Shown here: positions 47,404-58,176 of the stretch, piece by piece
Position numbering within the stretch: the stretch's first letter is position 1
Layout of the letters: every line of letters starts with the position of its first letter
Origin: an uncultured Sphingomonadaceae bacterium
GTDB taxonomy: Bacteria > Pseudomonadota > Alphaproteobacteria > Sphingomonadales > Sphingomonadaceae
Direction: 5' to 3'
NCBI GenBank assembly: GCA_947497085.1
Contig: CANMFE010000001.1
Coordinates: forward strand, 310,001 to 374,000
Length of the DNA: 64,000 nucleotides
The notes under the pieces: generated by a model
The model's input: the letters and a program-made list of their open reading frames with translations, nothing else
Databases searched by the model: none
Told to the model about the DNA's origin: nothing
Position numbers and translations under genes: made by a program

Positions 47404-48894
47404 TCAATCCAGGCTTTTCACAATTTCCTCAACCATCTTCTTGGCATCGGAAAGAAGCATCATCGTATTGTCCATGTAGAAAACCTCATTATCGACGCCC
47501 GCATAGCCGACCCCGCCCATCGAACGCTTGATGAAGAAAATCGTCTTGGCCTTGTCCACATCAAACACAGGCATGCCATAAATGGGGGAGCCCTTGTCAG
47601 TCTTCGCCGCCGGGTTCACAACATCGTTCGCGCCGATGATAAAGGCGACGTCTGCCTGCGCAAACTCGCTGTTGATATCCTCCAGCTCGAACACTTCGTC
47701 ATAAGGCACATTGGCCTCTGCCAGCAGCACATTCATATGGCCTGGCATACGGCCCGCGACCGGGTGGATGGCATATTTGACGTTCACGCCTTCTGCTTTC
47801 AGCGCGTCACCCATCTCACGCAGCGCATGCTGTGCCTGCGCCACGGCCATACCGTAACCAGGCACAATAATGATATTTTCCGCCTGTTTCATCATATAGG
47901 CTGCATCTTCGGCGCTGCCGCGTTTCCATGGGCGGTCAATTTTCTCACCCTTATCACCGCCGCTTGAATCAGCGCCAAAGCCGCCCGCTATCACGCTGAT
48001 AAAGCTGCGGTTCATCGCGCGGCACATGATGTAACTAAGGATTGCGCCCGATGATCCGACCAGCGCGCCCGTGATAATCATCGCGGTATTGCCCAGCGTG
48101 AAGCCCATGGCCGCCGCGGCCCAGCCCGAATAGCTGTTGAGCATTGACACCACGACCGGCATATCCGCGCCGCCAATCGGAATGATTAGCAGGAAGCCGA
48201 TCAGGAAGCTGAGCGCCGTGATCCAGATAAACAGCGTGCCCTCACCGGCACCGCCTGCCGAAGACATGGCATAGGCTGCAATCATGCCCAATATGGCCGC
48301 GAGCACACCCAGATTGATGATATGGCGCAATGGCAACAATATGGGCGAACCTGACATATTGCCATTGAGTTTCAGGAACGCGATGACAGAGCCGCTGAAC
48401 GTTATGGCACCAATCGCCACGCCCAGGCCCATTTCCACGCGGCTGACAGTCAGTATCTGCCCCGCGCTATCGGTAATGCCAAATGCGCCGGGATTGAGCC
48501 ACGCCGCAAGCCCGACCAGCACAGCTGCCAAACCCACCAGTGAGTGAAAGCCGGCAACAAGCTGCGGCATAGCCGTCATCGCAATCTTGCGCGCAATCGT
48601 GAAACCAATCAGTCCGCCGACAATGATCGCGCCCACAATCTCGTAAATATTGGCAAGGTCATGCGTAACCAGCGTCGTGATAACCGCAATCGCCATGCCC
48701 GCCATACCATAGCGGTTGCCCGCACGGCTTGTTTCGGGCGAGGACAGTCCGCGCAGCGCCAGAATAAAGAACACACCCGCCACCAGATAGGCCAAAGCCA
48801 CCCATGGGTTAAGCGGCGCTGCGTCTCCACCAGCAGCCATCGCGGGAGTAGCGAAAAGAAGCGCAGAAGCGCCAGCAAACAGCATCCGCATCAT
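47404..48894 (-). CDS. pntB: NAD(P) transhydrogenase subunit beta
   Basis: The NADP-binding subunit of the proton-pumping transhydrogenase, 496 residues. The first about 270 residues hold eight or nine membrane helices (with GGADMPVVVSMLNSYSGWAA), and the soluble dIII domain contains VPGYGMAVAQAQHALREM and AHPVAGRMPGHMNVLLAEA (NADP binding). The enzyme reduces NADP with NADH using the proton gradient. It overlaps pntAb by four bases. Confidence 0.98.
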   Translation of the reverse strand: MMRMLFAGASALLFATPAMAAGGDAAPLNPWVALAYLVAGVFFILALRGLSSPETSRAGNRYGMAGMAIAVITTLVTHDLANIYEIVGAIIVGGLIGFTIARKIAMTAMPQLVAGFHSLVGLAAVLVGLAAWLNPGAFGITDSAGQILTVSRVEMGLGVAIGAITFSGSVIAFLKLNGNMSGSPILLPLRHIINLGVLAAILGMIAAYAMSSAGGAGEGTLFIWITALSFLIGFLLIIPIGGADMPVVVSMLNSYSGWAAAAMGFTLGNTAMIITGALVGSSGAILSYIMCRAMNRSFISVIAGGFGADSSGGDKGEKIDRPWKRGSAEDAAYMMKQAENIIIVPGYGMAVAQAQHALREMGDALKAEGVNVKYAIHPVAGRMPGHMNVLLAEANVPYDEVFELEDINSEFAQADVAFIIGANDVVNPAAKTDKGSPIYGMPVFDVDKAKTIFFIKRSMGGVGYAGVDNEVFYMDNTMMLLSDAKKMVEEIVKSLD

Positions 48895-49175
48895 TTGCGC
48901 TCCTTCTTCTTATACATGGCGAGCATGCGTTCAGTCACTGCAAAACCGCCGAAAATATTGATGCTGGCCATCACGACAGCCGCGAGCCCCAGATATTTGG
49001 CGACCAGCGAACCTGCCTCGGCACTGGCAATCAGCGCCCCGACGATAATCACCGAACTAATTGCATTGGTCACCGCCATCAGCGGCGTGTGCAGTGCCGG
49101 CGTAACCGACCAGACCACGTAATAGCCGACAAAACAGGCCAGTACGAAAATTGAGAGAATTGATATAAAGTCCAT
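48891..49175 (-). CDS. pntAb: NAD(P) transhydrogenase subunit alpha, membrane part
   Basis: A 94-residue membrane protein with three helices, corresponding to the C-terminal membrane part of E. coli PntA. Typical stretches are GYYVVWSVTPALHTPLMAVT and INIFGGFAVTERMLAMY. The split of PntA into pntAa and pntAb is usual in alphaproteobacteria. Confidence 0.97.
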   Translation of the reverse strand: MDFISILSIFVLACFVGYYVVWSVTPALHTPLMAVTNAISSVIIVGALIASAEAGSLVAKYLGLAAVVMASINIFGGFAVTERMLAMYKKKERK

Positions 49176-49216
49176 CTAGTTACCCCTGCTACTTCTTTGC
49201 TGGCCCGAAATGGAAA

Positions 49217-50338
49217 TCATCCTAGCAACCTCTCATTCACAACATTGCCATCTTTCGTAAGCCGGATGGCATCGCCAATTTCCTCGTCCAGTACTGGGCC
49301 GCCTGTCTCTTCATCCCAGAAGGCAGAGAGGAAATTGTAGAGGTTGCGTGAAAACAGCGCGGATGTATCAGCGGCAAGGCGGCTGGGAACATTTTTGTGG
49401 CCGACGATTTTTACGCCGTGTTTTTCCACCACTTCGCCAGCTACAGCGCCTTCAACATTGCCGCCTTGCTCGACTGCCAGATCGACAATCACACTGCCCG
49501 GTTTCATGGTCTGGATCTGCGCGTCACTAATCAATCGCGGCGCGGGGCGTCCGGGGATCAGCGCGGTGGTGATGACGATATCCTGCTTGGCGATATGGCT
49601 GCTGACCAGCTCTGCCTGCGCCTTTTTATATTCATCTGACATTTCAGTGGCATAACCGCCAGTGCCTTCACCTTCGATGCCAGCCACATCCTCGACAAAT
49701 ATCGCTTTTGCACCCAGGCTTTCAATCTGTTCTTTCGTCGCGGCACGCACATCCGTGGCGCTGACCTGCGCGCCCAATCTGCGCGCCGTGGCGATGGCCT
49801 GCAATCCTGCAACACCCACGCCCATGACAAAACAGCGCGCGGCCGAAACCGTGCCCGCCGCCGTCATCATCATCGGGAAAGCGCGGCCATATTCGCCCGC
49901 TGCGTCCAATACAGCCTTATAGCCGGACAGATTGGACTGCGATGACAGGATATCCATCGACTGCGCCCGCGTAATACGCGGCATGAACTCCATTGCCAGC
50001 GCTTCCAGGCCCAATCCGGCATAAGCGTCAACACGTGCGCGCTCGCCAAACGGATTAAGGCTTGCCGCCAGCAAAGCGCCTTTTTGCATGCCGTTCAGAC
50101 TGTCCGGGGCTGGCCCCTGCACGCCCAGTATAATACCGGCATCCTTAAGCACGGATACCCGGTCAGCAACCTGTGCGCCCGCCTCTTCATATTCGGCATC
50201 GCTAATCGACGCCGTTTCTCCTGCGCCCTTCTCAACCGCCATCTCAGCGCCCAGTTTGATAAACTTTTTGACAGTTTCAGGGGTGGCGGCAACCCGAAGT
50301 TCACCTTCGGCCTGTTCCTTCAGGACAGCAATTTTCAT
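49217..50338 (-). CDS. pntAa: NAD(P) transhydrogenase subunit alpha, NAD-binding part
   Basis: The soluble dI domain, 373 residues, related to alanine dehydrogenase. It begins MKIAVLKEQAEGELRVAATP, carries PRITRAQSMDILSSQSN, the dinucleotide fold VGVAGLQAIATARRLGAQVS and TTALIPGRPAPRLI. It is followed by pntAb and pntB and preceded, 14 bases away, by the tiny oxidase subunit IV gene. Confidence 0.98.
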   Translation of the reverse strand: MKIAVLKEQAEGELRVAATPETVKKFIKLGAEMAVEKGAGETASISDAEYEEAGAQVADRVSVLKDAGIILGVQGPAPDSLNGMQKGALLAASLNPFGERARVDAYAGLGLEALAMEFMPRITRAQSMDILSSQSNLSGYKAVLDAAGEYGRAFPMMMTAAGTVSAARCFVMGVGVAGLQAIATARRLGAQVSATDVRAATKEQIESLGAKAIFVEDVAGIEGEGTGGYATEMSDEYKKAQAELVSSHIAKQDIVITTALIPGRPAPRLISDAQIQTMKPGSVIVDLAVEQGGNVEGAVAGEVVEKHGVKIVGHKNVPSRLAADTSALFSRNLYNFLSAFWDEETGGPVLDEEIGDAIRLTKDGNVVNERLLG

Positions 50339-50352
50339 GGGCGCACTTTCAA

Positions 50353-50478
50353 TTAGCTAGCGATGAGCAGAACGACAAATGCAGTCACGATGATGGAGGC
50401 AACCGTACCCCATTTCATCAGATCAATAAAACCGGAATATGTTTTTTCCGCTGCCTTGTAATCATTGCCGGATGACAT
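50353..50478 (-). CDS. aa3-type cytochrome oxidase subunit IV-like microprotein
   Basis: A 41-residue protein with one membrane helix (about 20-40, MKWGTVASIIVTAFVVLLIA) and the family start NDYKAAEKTYSGF. It matches the bacterial aa3 oxidase subunit IV family, a small accessory subunit. The frame is open to 50568, but the conserved part starts at MSSGND (50478). Placement just ahead of pntAa is recurrent in this class. The long 5' gap (203 bases to the divergent sigma-54 activator) holds no other gene that I can support. Confidence 0.85.
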   Translation of the reverse strand: MSSGNDYKAAEKTYSGFIDLMKWGTVASIIVTAFVVLLIAS

Positions 50479-50681
50479 TTCGTACCCTTTCATACCGTTT
50501 ATTCTTGGCGGGACTGTAATGGCATCAACGCCAACGCTCAAGTGCGCATTTAGGATAGTCGTGGACAAGCCTGCCCGCGCTTTATCCTTATAAACGCGCG
50601 CAATTTTATTGCTGCATAGTTAACGGTTTATTTACCTAGTTCCGCTACGTCACACACTATGGATATTACGCGGAAGTCCTT

Positions 50682-52100
50682 ATGAATGACACGGTAAGAC
50701 GCCTTGTTCTGCTGGTCAACGATATGCCAGCAGAACAGCGGGCAATCACGTCACATGCAGCCAAGGCTGGCTGGCAGGTCATTCACGCCCATGATTCGGA
50801 AGGTGCCATCACGGCATTGGGAACGCAGCAGGGCATGCGCCTTGATGCCATAATAGTCGACCAGAACGTTATGGCTGATATGGTATGCGAACTGATCGCC
50901 CAGTTGAAATCACGCCGCGCTGCCCTGCCGATATTGATGTTGACACAAAGCACGTCTCCCTTGCTTGCTGTTGAAGCCATGCGGGCGGGTGCGACCGACT
51001 ATCTGATAAAACCAGTCACCCCTGAACGTCTTGTTGCGGCCCTTGACGCAGCCATCACGCGTGCTGACACCACGGACGAATTGCAGCCGTTGACGGAAAA
51101 AATTGCAGCGCCTCTCGAATTTGACGCCATTATCGGCTCATCGCCGCCATTTCGCGCCGCGCTTGCCATTGCGGCCAAATCCGCGCGTTCGCAAGTGCCC
51201 ATCCTGATTGAAGGCGAAAACGGCACCGGCAAGGAAATGATTGCCCGCGCCGTACATGCCGCGAGCCCGCGTGCGAAGACACCTTTGCGCATGATCAACT
51301 GTACCGGCAGTACGGATATGCAGCTCGCCAGCCAGATATTTGGTCACGAACAGGGCGCTTTCACTGGCGCTTTTGAACAGCATATGGGCCTTATCCAGCG
51401 CGCTGGTGGCGGGACGTTACTGATTGATGAAATCGACCAGATGCCGCTCGAAACCCAGGCACGGCTTATCGATTTTATGCACACAAAGGAAATATGGCCC
51501 CTGGGCGCGAAACACAGTTTTCAGGCAGATATCCGCATATTGGCATCAAGCAACCGTCCCCTGCCCATGCTGGTTGAAAGCGGCGAATTTCGTGAAGATC
51601 TTTTTTACGCGCTGAGCATCGTGCATCTCGAAATTCCTGCGCTGCGTGCGCGTCAGGGTGATATTCCGGCCCTTACCCGCCATTTCCTGGCGCGTATTGC
51701 CGAACAACCGGGTATGCGCGGCCTGGGCATTACCGATGATGCCGTCCAGCTGCTTTGCGCCTATGACTGGCCCGGAAATGTCAGGCAATTGCAGAACACC
51801 CTGTTCCGCGCGGCCATATTCTGCGATGGCGATGCGCTTACGACGCACGAATTTCCGCAGCTTTCGAATATGCTGGGCGAAGTGGATGCACACAGGCATA
51901 TTTCACAGGAAGGCATTGGCGTTGCGCTCTACAGCGAAGATGGAAATTTACGCCCGCTTGAGGAGATTGAAGCCGATGTTATCCGCCTGGCCATCGGCCA
52001 TTATAGCGGCCGCATGACCGAAGTTGCCCGGCGTCTGGGCATTGGACGCTCCACGCTTTACCGCAAACTTTCCGATCTCGGCATTGACAGCGCAGCCTGA
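50682..52100 (+). CDS. Sigma-54-dependent response regulator (NtrC family)
   Basis: A 472-residue activator with a receiver domain (1-122; phospho-acceptor Asp60, Thr88, Lys110), an AAA+ domain (about 148-375) and a Fis-type helix-turn-helix (about 435-470, TEVARRLGIGRSTLYRKL). Walker A is GENGTGKE (178-185), the sigma-54 contact loop GAFTGA (225-230) is intact and Walker B is TLLIDE. In the receiver the usual acidic pair after strand 1 reads Asn13-Asp14, so metal binding may be weakened. No sensor kinase gene adjoins it. Targets are unknown. Confidence 0.93.
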   Translation: MNDTVRRLVLLVNDMPAEQRAITSHAAKAGWQVIHAHDSEGAITALGTQQGMRLDAIIVDQNVMADMVCELIAQLKSRRAALPILMLTQSTSPLLAVEAMRAGATDYLIKPVTPERLVAALDAAITRADTTDELQPLTEKIAAPLEFDAIIGSSPPFRAALAIAAKSARSQVPILIEGENGTGKEMIARAVHAASPRAKTPLRMINCTGSTDMQLASQIFGHEQGAFTGAFEQHMGLIQRAGGGTLLIDEIDQMPLETQARLIDFMHTKEIWPLGAKHSFQADIRILASSNRPLPMLVESGEFREDLFYALSIVHLEIPALRARQGDIPALTRHFLARIAEQPGMRGLGITDDAVQLLCAYDWPGNVRQLQNTLFRAAIFCDGDALTTHEFPQLSNMLGEVDAHRHISQEGIGVALYSEDGNLRPLEEIEADVIRLAIGHYSGRMTEVARRLGIGRSTLYRKLSDLGIDSAA

Positions 52101-52108
52101 CGGGCCGC

Positions 52109-53206
52109 TTACATGGCAGTCAACGCCGCATCACGTAATCCGCGCCACACATGCATGACCTGTACCGTTTCGGCAACATCATGCACACGGATGATGTGCG
52201 TGCCGCTCTCCATTGCCTGCTGTGCCAATGCCAATGATCCGGCCAGCCTCTGACCCGCTGGCACCTCTTTCGACAGCGCACCTATCATCCGCTTGCGGCT
52301 TGCACCAAATAATATGGGCTGGCCAAGGGCATGGAAAAGCGCAAGATTATTGTTAAGCGCCAGATTATCCTGCAGCGATTTGCCAAAGCCAATGCCGGGA
52401 TCAACAATAATATTCTCGCGCTTTATACCGCCGGCCACAGCGGCCTCTATCCGCCCATGCAGATGGTCGAACACGTCCGTCACGACGTTTGCATAACCGT
52501 TATGCTCGTGCGGATCTGCACCAGATGACGGGCTATGCATGAGGATAACGGGGCAACCAGCCTGTGCGACAATATCGAGGGCGCGTTCATCGTGCGAAAG
52601 CGCCGATATGTCATTTACAATATGCGCGCCTGCCGCAAGTGCCGCCTCCATCACCGCAGCCTTGCGGGTATCAACCGAAATCACCGTACCGCCAGGCGCA
52701 AGTTGCTCAATAACCGGCACCACGCGCTTGATCTCATCACCTTCCCATACCACCGGCGCGTCGGGACGCGTGGACTCACCGCCAACATCAATTATGGCCG
52801 CACCTGCTTCAGACATTGCGAAACCTGCATCAACTGCGGCTGTCACGTCATCACCAAACTGCCCGCCATCGGAAAAACTGTCGGGCGTGACGTTCAGTAT
52901 CCCCATGATTTGCGGCTGGTCCAAACGAATGGTGCGCCCGCCAAGCTCCAGTGGCGCATGGGTTTTCGAAAGATTGGCAAATTGCTGCTGCGCAGATTGT
53001 ACAAGGTCCGCATGCAAGTCGTTCAGCAAATCCGGGAAATTCGATATCGATGTCAGTATGCGCTGCTTGCGATGCGCCGCATCATAAACAGCGATTTCGA
53101 GCATATGGCACCAGACAAGCGAGCCGCCCAGGCGAATGCAATCACCGTCATAAAGCTGCGGGCTTTCCGCCATGCCCACGGGGCGCACATAGACGCGGTG
53201 GCTCAT
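52109..53206 (-). CDS. folP: Dihydropteroate synthase with N-terminal extension
   Basis: Condenses p-aminobenzoate with the pterin diphosphate in folate synthesis; target of sulfonamides. The core (about 98-360) has IMGILNVTPDSFSDGG, IDVGGESTRPDA, IVNDISALSHD and ILMHSPSSGADPHE. The chain is 365 residues, about 90 longer than common FolP, the surplus being an N-terminal segment starting MSHRVYVRPVGMAESPQ. No functional assignment for that segment. It precedes no folate gene and ends eight bases from the convergent sigma-54 activator. Confidence 0.94.
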   Translation of the reverse strand: MSHRVYVRPVGMAESPQLYDGDCIRLGGSLVWCHMLEIAVYDAAHRKQRILTSISNFPDLLNDLHADLVQSAQQQFANLSKTHAPLELGGRTIRLDQPQIMGILNVTPDSFSDGGQFGDDVTAAVDAGFAMSEAGAAIIDVGGESTRPDAPVVWEGDEIKRVVPVIEQLAPGGTVISVDTRKAAVMEAALAAGAHIVNDISALSHDERALDIVAQAGCPVILMHSPSSGADPHEHNGYANVVTDVFDHLHGRIEAAVAGGIKRENIIVDPGIGFGKSLQDNLALNNNLALFHALGQPILFGASRKRMIGALSKEVPAGQRLAGSLALAQQAMESGTHIIRVHDVAETVQVMHVWRGLRDAALTAM

Positions 53207-53225
53207 AGATTATGTTCCAGTTCGG

Positions 53226-54569
<1,344 letters not shown>

Positions 54570-54593
54570 ACATGGCAAAAAAGCGCAATTATT

Positions 54594-55166
54594 TCATATA
54601 AGTGACAGTTGCGCGACAGGCGCAAAGGATTTTCGGTGATACGGCGTGGGCCCATGTGCACGCAAAGCAGCCATATGTTCGGCCGTGCCATAGCCCTTGT
54701 TACGCTCCCACCCGTAATGCGGATGTGCCTTGGCAGCTTCCAGCATCATCGCATCACGCGTTTCCTTGGCAATGATGGACGCCGCCGAGATACAGGGATG
54801 GAGCGCGTCACCGCCAATGACCGCCTCTGCACTGTAATGCCACTGTGGCAGGCGGTTACCATCCACCAGAACGCTGTGCGGCGCATTGGGCAACGCTTCC
54901 ACTGCCCTGGTCATGGCGAGCATGGTGGCCTGTAATATATTAATCTCGTCAATTTCCTGGGCGGACGCAATGCCAATACCGAATGCGCATTTCGCGCGAA
55001 TCTGCGTTTCCAACTCCGCCCGCCGCTTTGCCGTCAGCTTTTTGCTGTCATCCAGGCCAATAATATCATGCGCTTCAGGCAATATGACAGCGGCCGCCAC
55101 AACCGGGCCGGCAAGCGGCCCCCTGCCCGCTTCATCCACGCCCGCTATATACTGTATGCTGCCCAT
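54594..55166 (-). CDS. rnhB: Ribonuclease HII
   Basis: Cleaves RNA in RNA-DNA hybrids and single ribonucleotides in DNA. The 190-residue protein has the catalytic pattern [20 protein letters not shown] (Asp-Glu), [15 protein letters not shown] and [17 protein letters not shown] 55166 matches the family start; the frame is open to 55196. It lies upstream of ccrM on the same strand, but a 213-base control region separates them. Confidence 0.96.
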   Translation of the reverse strand: MGSIQYIAGVDEAGRGPLAGPVVAAAVILPEAHDIIGLDDSKKLTAKRRAELETQIRAKCAFGIGIASAQEIDEINILQATMLAMTRAVEALPNAPHSVLVDGNRLPQWHYSAEAVIGGDALHPCISAASIIAKETRDAMMLEAAKAHPHYGWERNKGYGTAEHMAALRAHGPTPYHRKSFAPVAQLSLI

Positions 55167-55294
55167 GCCATTCTCGCTAGCCAGCATAGGGAACAATTGC
55201 CAGCCAAATTGATTATGTGGGTAAACAAACGCGCAAAAATATCTTAAGGGTTAAAGCAACACCCTCCCCCGATTTTCTTACCGGAGAACCCATC

Positions 55295-56467
55295 ATGCAC
55301 CGCATTGCCATCACCGCCATTCTGCCCCTTAGCCTGATCGCCTGTACAGCCAGCAACGGCAATGCGGCGAGCGGGGAAAATGACGAAGCGCAAACCGGCG
55401 CAATCTCTCCGGTTGACGGCCCCGCCTTTGTGAAAAATGAAGTGGGTACGTTTGATGAGCCATGGGCCATGACTTTCCTGCCAAATGGTATCCTGCTTAT
55501 TACCGAAAAGGAAGGCACCATTAAATTTGTCGACACCCAATCGACATCAGGCCGCATGGGCAGTATCGGCGGCGTGCCCATAGTCGATTACGGAGGCCAG
55601 GGCGGTCTGGGCGATATTGTGCCCGCACCCGATTTTGCAGACAGCAATATGGTGTATCTGAGCTGGGTCGAGGCCGGTGAAGGCGATACCCGTGGCGCTG
55701 TGGTGGGACGGGCAAAGCTTGTACTGGACGAAGCAGATGCAGGCCGTCTGGAAGATATGAAAATTATCTGGAAGCAATATCCCAAGGTCACGGGCCGGGG
55801 CCATTATTCGCATCGCATCGCTTTCTCGCCAGATGGAAAACATATGTTTATCGGGTCGGGCGAGCGGCAGAAATTCGACCCCTCGCAGGATATGCAATCC
55901 AATATGGGCAAGATTGTCCGGCTCTATCCCGATGGCAGCGTGCCTGAAGACAATCCGTTCTACGACCAGGGCGGCGTGACTGCGCAGATATGGTCGCTGG
56001 GTCACCGCAATATACTGGGCATGGCTTTTGACAGCGAAGGCCGACTTTGGAACCAGGAAATGGGGCCTCAGGACGGTGATGAACTCAATCTTGTCAAAAA
56101 AGGTGAAAATTACGGCTACCCTATCGTGTCAGAGGGCATCCATTATGATGGCCGCGATATTCCCAACCATGACACCCGGCCAGAATTTGTCGCGCCCGCC
56201 ATTGCCTGGGTACCAACCATCGCGCCGGGTGGCCTGATATTCTATACCGGTGACAAATTCCCGGCATGGAAAAACAGTGCCTTTATCGGCGGATTGCGCA
56301 GCGAAGCGTTGATCCGCATCAGTTTTGACGGCGAGAAAGCAAAAGAAGCCGATCGTTTTGATATGGGCGCACGCATCCGCGAAGTCGAACAGGGTCCTGA
56401 TGGCAATATCTGGATTGTCGAAGATGGCGAAAATGCAAAACTCTACAAGCTGACACCCGCAAAATAA
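55295..56467 (+). CDS. PQQ-dependent sugar dehydrogenase-like lipoprotein (GSDH family)
   Basis: A 390-residue periplasmic beta-propeller of the soluble aldose sugar / sorbosone dehydrogenase family. The N-terminus is a lipoprotein signal with LSLIAC (Cys17). Conserved stretches are PWAMTFLPNGILLITEKEG, GHYSHRIAFSPDGKHMFI, SLGHRNILGMAFD and EMGPQDGDELN, which in homologues bind PQQ and calcium. Substrate is unknown. ATG 55295 follows GGAGAA; the frame is open further upstream. No PQQ synthesis genes are in the window. Confidence 0.9.
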   Translation: MHRIAITAILPLSLIACTASNGNAASGENDEAQTGAISPVDGPAFVKNEVGTFDEPWAMTFLPNGILLITEKEGTIKFVDTQSTSGRMGSIGGVPIVDYGGQGGLGDIVPAPDFADSNMVYLSWVEAGEGDTRGAVVGRAKLVLDEADAGRLEDMKIIWKQYPKVTGRGHYSHRIAFSPDGKHMFIGSGERQKFDPSQDMQSNMGKIVRLYPDGSVPEDNPFYDQGGVTAQIWSLGHRNILGMAFDSEGRLWNQEMGPQDGDELNLVKKGENYGYPIVSEGIHYDGRDIPNHDTRPEFVAPAIAWVPTIAPGGLIFYTGDKFPAWKNSAFIGGLRSEALIRISFDGEKAKEADRFDMGARIREVEQGPDGNIWIVEDGENAKLYKLTPAK

Positions 56468-56470
56468 CGC

Positions 56471-57217
56471 CTATCGGCAGATCGATTTTCCCAATAGCCC
56501 ACGATCCGTCTGGTCAAAGTGGAAATGGTCGGCATGCGCCGCATTATAATCGGGTGACAGCACTGTCCCGAACAGGTCACATGCGCCATCGCGTATACTG
56601 GTGAGAAAATCGGATTTGGCAGTCCCCTGCCCCCAGTCGCGTTTTATATTGATCGTGCGCCCGTCCGCCAGGTCGAAACCGGCAATATCTATCGCATTGC
56701 CGGTGGCATGCTGGCTCCAGCGTCCTTCGCTGCGGCCATAGACCCGGCGGCAGCTGTAAGAGCCATAATGGCGGATGCGCACAACAGGTGATCCCAGCAG
56801 GCGCTGCGCCTCCGGTTTCAGAACATGCCATTCCCACAGTACAAGCGCGGCAAATACAGGGCAGGACGGGGTTACATCTGTAGGGCGATAACCGATATCC
56901 AACGGCCCTCCGCGGCCGGGCCGTACCAGGTTCGATGCGCTGCACTCTTGCTGTCCTTTTGGCGGGAGCGCCGTATATCTTATCCCTGCATCATCCAGCA
57001 TCGCCCTGCATTCCGGCGTATTGCGCTGTAAAGCACCCAGCTTGTTGACTGTAAACGGCCCCACTGGATCAGCCAGATCAAGCGGTTTCCACGGTGCATA
57101 TTCAGGGTTCTGTTCAGTATAATACCAGGCGGCCACGATAACCGCGCCCCAAAGCAGCCATTGCAACAGCTTTTTCGCCTGTTTGCGGGACTTGCGGCGG
57201 GCATATCTGCTTACCAT
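56471..57217 (-). CDS. Extensin-like family protein (M15 peptidase-like fold)
   Basis: A 248-residue protein with an N-terminal membrane anchor (about 16-34) after a basic start. The rest has LGSPVVRIRHYGSYSCRR, SQHATGNAIDIAGF and AAHADHFHFDQ, matching the extensin-like C-terminal domain family. The H...D and H-x-H pattern is that of zinc D-Ala-D-Ala carboxypeptidases of the M15 type, so a cell-wall role is plausible. It precedes no known partner; DUF1499 lies directly upstream on the same strand. Confidence 0.87.
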   Translation of the reverse strand: MVSRYARRKSRKQAKKLLQWLLWGAVIVAAWYYTEQNPEYAPWKPLDLADPVGPFTVNKLGALQRNTPECRAMLDDAGIRYTALPPKGQQECSASNLVRPGRGGPLDIGYRPTDVTPSCPVFAALVLWEWHVLKPEAQRLLGSPVVRIRHYGSYSCRRVYGRSEGRWSQHATGNAIDIAGFDLADGRTINIKRDWGQGTAKSDFLTSIRDGACDLFGTVLSPDYNAAHADHFHFDQTDRGLLGKSICR

Positions 57218-57239
57218 TTCATGCCCCCGGTTTTATCTG

Positions 57240-58034
57240 TCAGTTTGACGGAAACTGGACTTTTAGATCGGCGAGCAATTCCCGTACACGGCGCGCATTA
57301 ACGCCCAGGTCGCTAAGTCCGACACGGGAAACCGAGCGGATATCGACAATCGTTTCGCCTTCTTTTTCACCCGAAACAATCCGGAAAACCACGTCGTCCT
57401 TGAATTTCAGCAGCGCAACTTCATCCGTCGCTTCTATCCGTCCTTCTTCCTGATTGATCGTTGCAATTTCCCAGCCGCGCTGTTTCACCAGCGCTTCCGT
57501 CTTTGCAAACACCTCTTCCACTGGTGCCTGCAATGTCAGCGTCTGGATATCGCCATAGGCGTCTTTATGCATTTTCACCCAGCGTTCGCGCGCATCCATA
57601 CCGCGAAATTCCGCTTCCTTATGTCCCGGCATGTCTTTCAGATTGTCCTTGCGCAGTTCCAGTACCGCAAAAGCCGGGGGATTTTCCAGATCAGTCGTAA
57701 TATCGTGGATCATTGGCAGCGAACGTGCCTTGGAAATCTGCGTCCCAATATAACCGACATATCCGCCCGCCAGAATCATGCCCAATAACGCCACCAATAT
57801 GATGCGTGCGCCTGCTTTCAGGTAACGCAGCACAGTATAAAGGCCGATCAACAACGCCGCGATGCCGATAAAAAATGCATAGCGCATGCCTGCAACACCA
57901 TCCAGCTTGCTCCACTGGTCGTTGCCCGCACCAATGGCGCTGATCAGCGCGGTTGCAACTGTTGCAATGCCCAAAAGCAGTGTCAGCCGTGACAGCCAGA
58001 TCGACCAGTGCAATTTCCGTGGTGTATCATTCAT
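57240..58034 (-). CDS. DUF1499 family membrane protein
   Basis: A 264-residue protein with three hydrophobic segments near the N-terminus (about 12-34, 44-64, 71-93) and a C-terminal DUF1499 domain (about 100-260). Typical stretches are ITTDLENPPAF, EGRIEATDEVALLKFKDDVVFR and VDIRSVSRVGLSDLGVNARR. Function is unknown. ATG 58034 is used; the frame is open to 58070. It ends 22 bases before the extensin-like gene. Confidence 0.87.
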   Translation of the reverse strand: MNDTPRKLHWSIWLSRLTLLLGIATVATALISAIGAGNDQWSKLDGVAGMRYAFFIGIAALLIGLYTVLRYLKAGARIILVALLGMILAGGYVGYIGTQISKARSLPMIHDITTDLENPPAFAVLELRKDNLKDMPGHKEAEFRGMDARERWVKMHKDAYGDIQTLTLQAPVEEVFAKTEALVKQRGWEIATINQEEGRIEATDEVALLKFKDDVVFRIVSGEKEGETIVDIRSVSRVGLSDLGVNARRVRELLADLKVQFPSN

Positions 58035-58176
58035 AACTAACCCCCATAGCGCGCATCTGCACGCTTCCACTTATTCCATAAGTTTCCTGTGGCCATTGTC
58101 AAACGCTCGCTGCGGGGATAGGCCGGGGCTGTTGACTGAGATTTGTGATGAACGAGATGATGGAAGCAGCAGCAAT

